From the NCBI RefSeq assembly GCF_000090795.2, contig NW_003546433.1, forward strand, positions 86,884 to 110,231: a stretch of DNA of 23,348 nt, given 5' to 3'. The stretch comes from Amphimedon queenslandica (taxonomy: Eukaryota; Porifera; Demospongiae; Haplosclerida; Niphatidae). The translations under genes were made by a program, and so were the position numbers. Below the pieces are notes generated by a model. The model was not told where the DNA came from and made no database searches. It saw nothing but the letters and a program-made list of their open reading frames with translations. Below, in pieces: positions 20,153 to 23,348 of the stretch (positions are counted from its first letter, which is position 1; each line of letters starts with the position of its first letter).

Positions 20153-20978
20153 AATGACTGGGGAATTGTTCAGAGGGAAAAGGGACCAGTAGCAGTGAAT
20201 ACAAGGATTGGTTGGGTATTATTTGGACCCACTACATGGAATGGTCAAACAGATCACAGTTTAAAATGGGTCTTGACACCCTCAAAGTAAGTAGGAACCA
20301 AGAAAGTAGATAGGACATTGCAAAGGTTTTGGGAGTTAGAAGGGATTAGTATTTTAGACACAAATGACGAAGTGTTAGATGAATTTACTGAATGCATTAC
20401 ATTTAATGGAGACAGATATGAAGTTTCCCTGCCATGGCAGGATTCATTGATCCATATTCCCGATAAGTATTATCTTTGTCTAAAACAATTGTTGTCACAG
20501 GTTGAGACAAGGTGTAACCATATTCAAGGCAAATGATGAAGTTATTCAGGATGACTGAGCTATGGTATGGTGGAAATTGTACATCATCCAGATGTAGTAA
20601 CAGGATATAAGAGTACACTACCTACCCCTTTATGCAGTTATAAGGAAGACAAGGAAACTACAATGCTAAGAGTCGTTCACATTGCATCCTCAAAGACAAT
20701 TGGACCATCACTCAATGATTGTCTTGTTGCAGGGTGTAACATAAAAAAGCAGATATTTGACATCTTAGTTACATTCAGAGCCTATCCAGTAGCATTTGCC
20801 ACAGACATAGAGAAGGCTTTATGAAACATAGAGATAGCACCACAGGACCGAGACATTTTGCGATTCCTTTGGATTGAGAATATTGAAGAAGATAATCCAA
20901 GTTAGTTGTTTAACAACTTACACGAGTGATGTTTGGAGATATATCAAGTCCTTTTTTATTGAATGCTACTATAGACCA
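20153..20978 (+). pseudogene. pol: BEL/Pao reverse transcriptase, 5' part (broken)
   Basis: GPVAVNTRIGWVLFGP (20187-20234) leads into MQRFWELEGISIL and YEVSLPWQDS (20318-20446), typical of BEL/Pao pol ahead of the palm domain. TLRVVHIASS-like residues and GPSLNDCLVAG then precede motif A, AFATDIEKAL, with the catalytic Asp at 20804-20806, and DRDILRFLW. MFGDISSPFLLNATI lies at about 20930-20974 in a shifted frame. TGA follows motif A at 20822-20824, and there are other stops near 20536 and 20560. RT copies element RNA into DNA; here it is interrupted by stops and by the insertion at 20979. Confidence 0.8.
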
Positions 20979-21361
20979 TATAGGGCGCTAATTTCTGGAA
21001 GTAATTTTTGCATTACTGTATCCACCCACACTCATGATTTGGACGGCAAGATACAGCATAGGTACATGGGGAAACAAGGCACAAGAGGCCTTTGTGGCTG
21101 TCAGAGCTTGCCTAAGTGTCAATAAATGCCAGTAACTAAAGAATAAAGGCCATAATGTCTTTTGAAAAAAGCTTTATTGCACTTAAAGCTACTTGTCCAC
21201 AAAGGCTGCTTTTGACCTATCCATTGGTTTTGCCTTGTTTTGCCGTCCAACAGAAGAGTTTCGAAATATTTTCATTAAAGAATGCGACTCAGATACAGAA
21301 GATTATGAACAGTGTCTTATATACGCCATCTATTAATGCTTGTAGAAGTTAGCGCTCTATA
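20979..21361. mobile_element. 383-bp inverted-repeat insertion in BEL/Pao RT
   Basis: TATAGGGCGCTAATTTCT (20979-20996) and the reverse complement of 21344-21361 (TATAGAGCGCTAACTTCT) form an 18-bp TIR with two mismatches. The RT sequence stops at the left end and resumes after the right end. The interior holds a 40-codon open stretch (about 21199-21352) with FCRPTEEFRNIFIKE and an acidic segment, of unknown origin. It may be captured sequence. A TA or TATA target site is possible. Confidence 0.7.
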
Positions 21362-21830
21362 AGGTCAATAAGGAGACACATCAAAAGGCATATTGATTAG
21401 CATCCTGACTCAGTTCCCAAACTAATTGAAGTGATCTACGTTGATGGTTTGTGGAGGAACCACAGAAAAGAAAGCTGAAAGAACTTACTTCATTACAAAA
21501 GAACACCTGCACCAAGCTGGATTGAATTCATTTCCAACTGCAAAGAGCTACAAGGGTTAACTTACAGGAGCAGCAACAATGGAAAAGCGATATGCACTAA
21601 ACCAATTGTATCAACAGCTATAGAGCCACAGAAAGTAGAGCATAAGGTATTACGTTTTCCATGGGATACAGACAAGGTTCAGCAACTTTTCAAGGCAAAA
21701 GAAGCAAGAGAAGTTTTGTTCACTAAACACAAGTCATTAGTGTAGCCAGTAACTTTTATGACCCACTTGTCCTGCTTAGTCCTATCACCCATAGATTTAA
21801 AGTCATCTTTCAAAATCCATGCTAGAGCGT
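21362..21830 (+). pseudogene. pol: BEL/Pao reverse transcriptase, 3' part (broken)
   Basis: Resumes with Arg/Lys/His-rich residues, then HPDSVPKLIEVIYVDGL. The catalytic motif C, normally YVDD, reads YVDG (Tyr 21437-21439, Asp 21443-21445, Gly 21446-21448). Then come AERTYFITKEHLHQAG and HKVLRFPWDTDKVQ (about 21640-21681), the connection block of BEL/Pao pol. Stops and small indels continue. Loss of the second catalytic Asp means this copy could not polymerise even without its stops. Confidence 0.8.
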
Positions 21831-22555
21831 CAATTGGATGAGCCATAACATGGCAATTTATTAAAGAAATGGCAATTTCTGGTATTCGGATTGTTGCAAA
21901 TTGAGGCCATTATAATTTCTAGATGATACTTAATGGGACCTGGAATAAAAGCACAGTCATTTACAATTGTTGGGATCTGTGATGCTTCAGTGTTTGCATA
22001 TGCAGCCGTGGTGTATTTATTAGAACCGAGCAAAGGTTCAGCTTTTATAGGTAAAACCAGAGTAGCACCCTTAAAGAAACAAACCAAAGCAAGACTTGAA
22101 ATGCTGTGTGCTGTCTTCTTGTCAAGTTTAATCACATGAGTACAGAGCACACTTAATGAGGTGTTAAATCTTGACATCCCCATTTGCTTTACCGATTCAG
22201 AAATAGCCTTACACTGATATGACAAATCCTGGAAGCCCTTTGTATTCAAGAAATCAGGAAAAAGGTTCTTTTAGAGAAGTGCAGAAATTGTCTAGGACTG
22301 GAGAACCCAGCAGACATTCCAATAAGACGATTAGTGACACATACACTTCAGCATTTTAAGAAGTGGCTTCACAGGCCTGAATGGTTACAGCAGGTTGAGG
22401 ATAGAAGACAGCACCTGAAAGGTACATTACCTGAAGAGTGCATAGTAGAATTAACAAAGGGACAATTGTGGCCAACTCAAAATAACTTTAAAAATCTTGA
22501 AAAAGTATGTAGTACTCAAGTATCTCTACAAAACAATTTAAATAGCTTGCAATGA
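21831..22555 (+). pseudogene. BEL/Pao RNase H region and tail (broken, integrase not seen)
   Basis: GICDASVFAYAAVVYLLEP (from 21972, first acidic residue 21981-21983) then KTRVAPLKKQTKARLEML is the RNase H-like region as found in BEL/Pao. FTDSE (Asp at 22194-22196) follows in another frame, then LENPADIPIRRL (about 22300-22334) and RPEWLQQVEDRRQH, ending with PEECIVELTKG. The frame stops at 22553-22555. In a full element the integrase would come next. I find no integrase blocks after 22555, so the element appears cut off here. The minus-strand 139-codon frame at 21830-22249 is a shadow. Confidence 0.8.
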
Positions 22556-22639
22556 AGTACAGTCAATCAGTCATGTTTATTTCAATAACTGGAAATCTGG
22601 TATTCAGCAATTTCAAGTTAGGAATGAGGATTTTAATTT

Positions 22640-22750
22640 TATCTGGCCAGCCGGCCCCGCCTAGTAACCACACCCTTAGCAACACACGTACGTACACCAC
22701 GTGCAGTAAACTATGCGTGCAAACAAGCGAGTATACGTACATGCGCGAAG
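22640..22750. promoter_or_regulatory. GC/CpG-richer block, promoter-like words, unproven
   Basis: CCAGCCGGCCCCGCC, CACACCCTTAGCAAC, ACGTACGTAC, CACGTG and GCGCG words cluster in about 110 bp, between AT-rich flanks. A GC-box-like CCCCGCC and an E-box CACGTG are present. No gene start can be attached, so it may be just the end of an unrecognised element. Confidence 0.25.
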
Positions 22751-23110
22751 AAAATGGTGCTATAATAGTAAAAATTGGTGCATGTTTTCATTTACAATAA
22801 ATAAAACTTTCTAGTTTCTACATAACATAAAAACATGTATATTTATCAAAAAATCTAATTTATACAGGTATAATGATATATTTGACACTTTAAATCATTG
22901 AAAACTGGAAAGAAAACTACAAATAATACCAGAAACAATGTAAAACATTAAAGGGCTCAGCCTCGCAGATTATTAGCTGGAAAAAAGCAGAATCTCAACC
23001 CTATGTTGCTGCTAAAAAACTCCTGACTTGTTCTTTACTTTCCTTCCTCCTGGTGTTGATGGTGTAATATAACTGACTCTCTTCCCTGCATGGTTTTTTT
23101 TTGTTTGTTT
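22751..23110. other. non-coding AT-rich stretch
   Basis: No credible coding or repeat structure seen. A short poly-T run (23094-23101) precedes the microsatellite. Confidence 0.5.
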
Positions 23111-23116
23111 ATAATA

Positions 23117-23152
<36 letters not shown>
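23111..23152. repeat. AAT trinucleotide microsatellite
   Basis: ATAATAATAGTAATAAT followed by uninterrupted AAT units. It abuts the coding-like frame that begins at 23153. Confidence 0.9.
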
Positions 23153-23153
<1 letters not shown>

Positions 23154-23348
23154 GAAAGGGTGGTCTTGTGATACAGCGTCACAATGAAATTCGAGATGCC
23201 ATAGGGGAACTTTCTGCTCTAGCCTGGGGACAGGTCTGTCGAGAACCGATAGTAAAAGAGTCAAATATTCACACTAAATCTCCTGCTCTTGTGGCTGACC
23301 TAGCCATTAGGGGAGTCTGGTCTCAACAGTCTGAGGCGTTGCTTGATA
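23153..23348 (+). CDS. C-terminal fragment of a non-LTR-retrotransposon-type protein, open to window end
   Basis: Open for 65 codons with no stop and running off the window. It begins RKGGLVIQRHNEIRDAIGEL and contains PIVKES and ALVADLAIRGVWSQQSEALL. The block GG[FL]-x2-[QR]RHNE[IL]RD, then a region with G-x-W, is the post-RT C-terminal signature common in sponge and cnidarian proteins attached to non-LTR reverse transcriptases. It starts directly after an AAT microsatellite, which could mark a 5'-truncated insertion or a break. The start is not visible as an ATG. Whether it is intact depends on sequence beyond 23348. Confidence 0.6.

Noticed and set aside
21830..22249. 139-codon minus-strand frame
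   Set aside because: It lies opposite clear BEL/Pao RNase H motifs on the plus strand, so it is a shadow.
1..23348. CRISPR array, tRNA, rRNA or bacterial operon
   Set aside because: No regular spacer-repeat pattern, no tRNA or rRNA signatures, no ribosome-binding-site-led gene runs. The content is that of an animal genome rich in transposons.

Overview
The window looks like a piece of an AT-rich invertebrate animal genome, made almost entirely of decayed and nested transposable elements. I see no intact host gene, no bacterial gene organisation, no rRNA or tRNA and no CRISPR. The mix is PIF1-type Helitron helicase, zinc-finger MULE transposase, OTU cysteine protease, Ty3/Gypsy integrase, BEL/Pao gag-pol, BED fingers, TIR-type MITEs and a non-LTR-associated C-terminal fragment. 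This mix, with low GC and many in-frame stops, fits a marine invertebrate such as a sponge or cnidarian. The species cannot be fixed from sequence alone. Family names are my own recognition of protein motifs, with no database search.

Layout. 1-291: open 3' end of an unassigned, probably transposon-borne reading frame. 469-2108 (+): Helitron PIF1-like helicase pseudogene with a mutated P-loop. 2300-2406: tandem 54-bp repeat. 2611-2843: small inverted-repeat element. 3653-6845 (-): MULE-type transposase pseudogene (C2H2 fingers, DDE core, SWIM finger), split by a 719-bp foldback element at 5842-6560. 7373-8368 (+): OTU protease pseudogene, pointing away from the MULE. 8.4-13.8 kb: mostly AT-rich sequence with a duplicated exon-like segment, a Gly/Pro-rich minisatellite (10.55-10.92 kb) and a MITE (11144-11496).

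14160-15690 (+): a BED zinc finger runs straight into a Ty3/Gypsy integrase pseudogene, which is interrupted by a 568-bp insertion between 7-bp direct repeats. It is followed by a polypurine tract and probable LTR start. 18347-22555 (+): a long BEL/Pao gag-pol pseudogene with two MITE insertions (19975-20152 and 20979-21361). The part after RNase H, including integrase, is not seen. 22640-22750: a GC/CpG-richer block. 23111-23152: an AAT microsatellite abutting an uninterrupted reading frame that leaves the window at 23348.

No set of genes here works together as a pathway. The biology visible is a record of elements inserted into elements. The best candidates for something less ordinary are the foldback element that splits the MULE gene, the OTU gene divergent from that MULE (possible cargo), and the MITE in the BEL element whose removal brings the flanking pol codons back into register.
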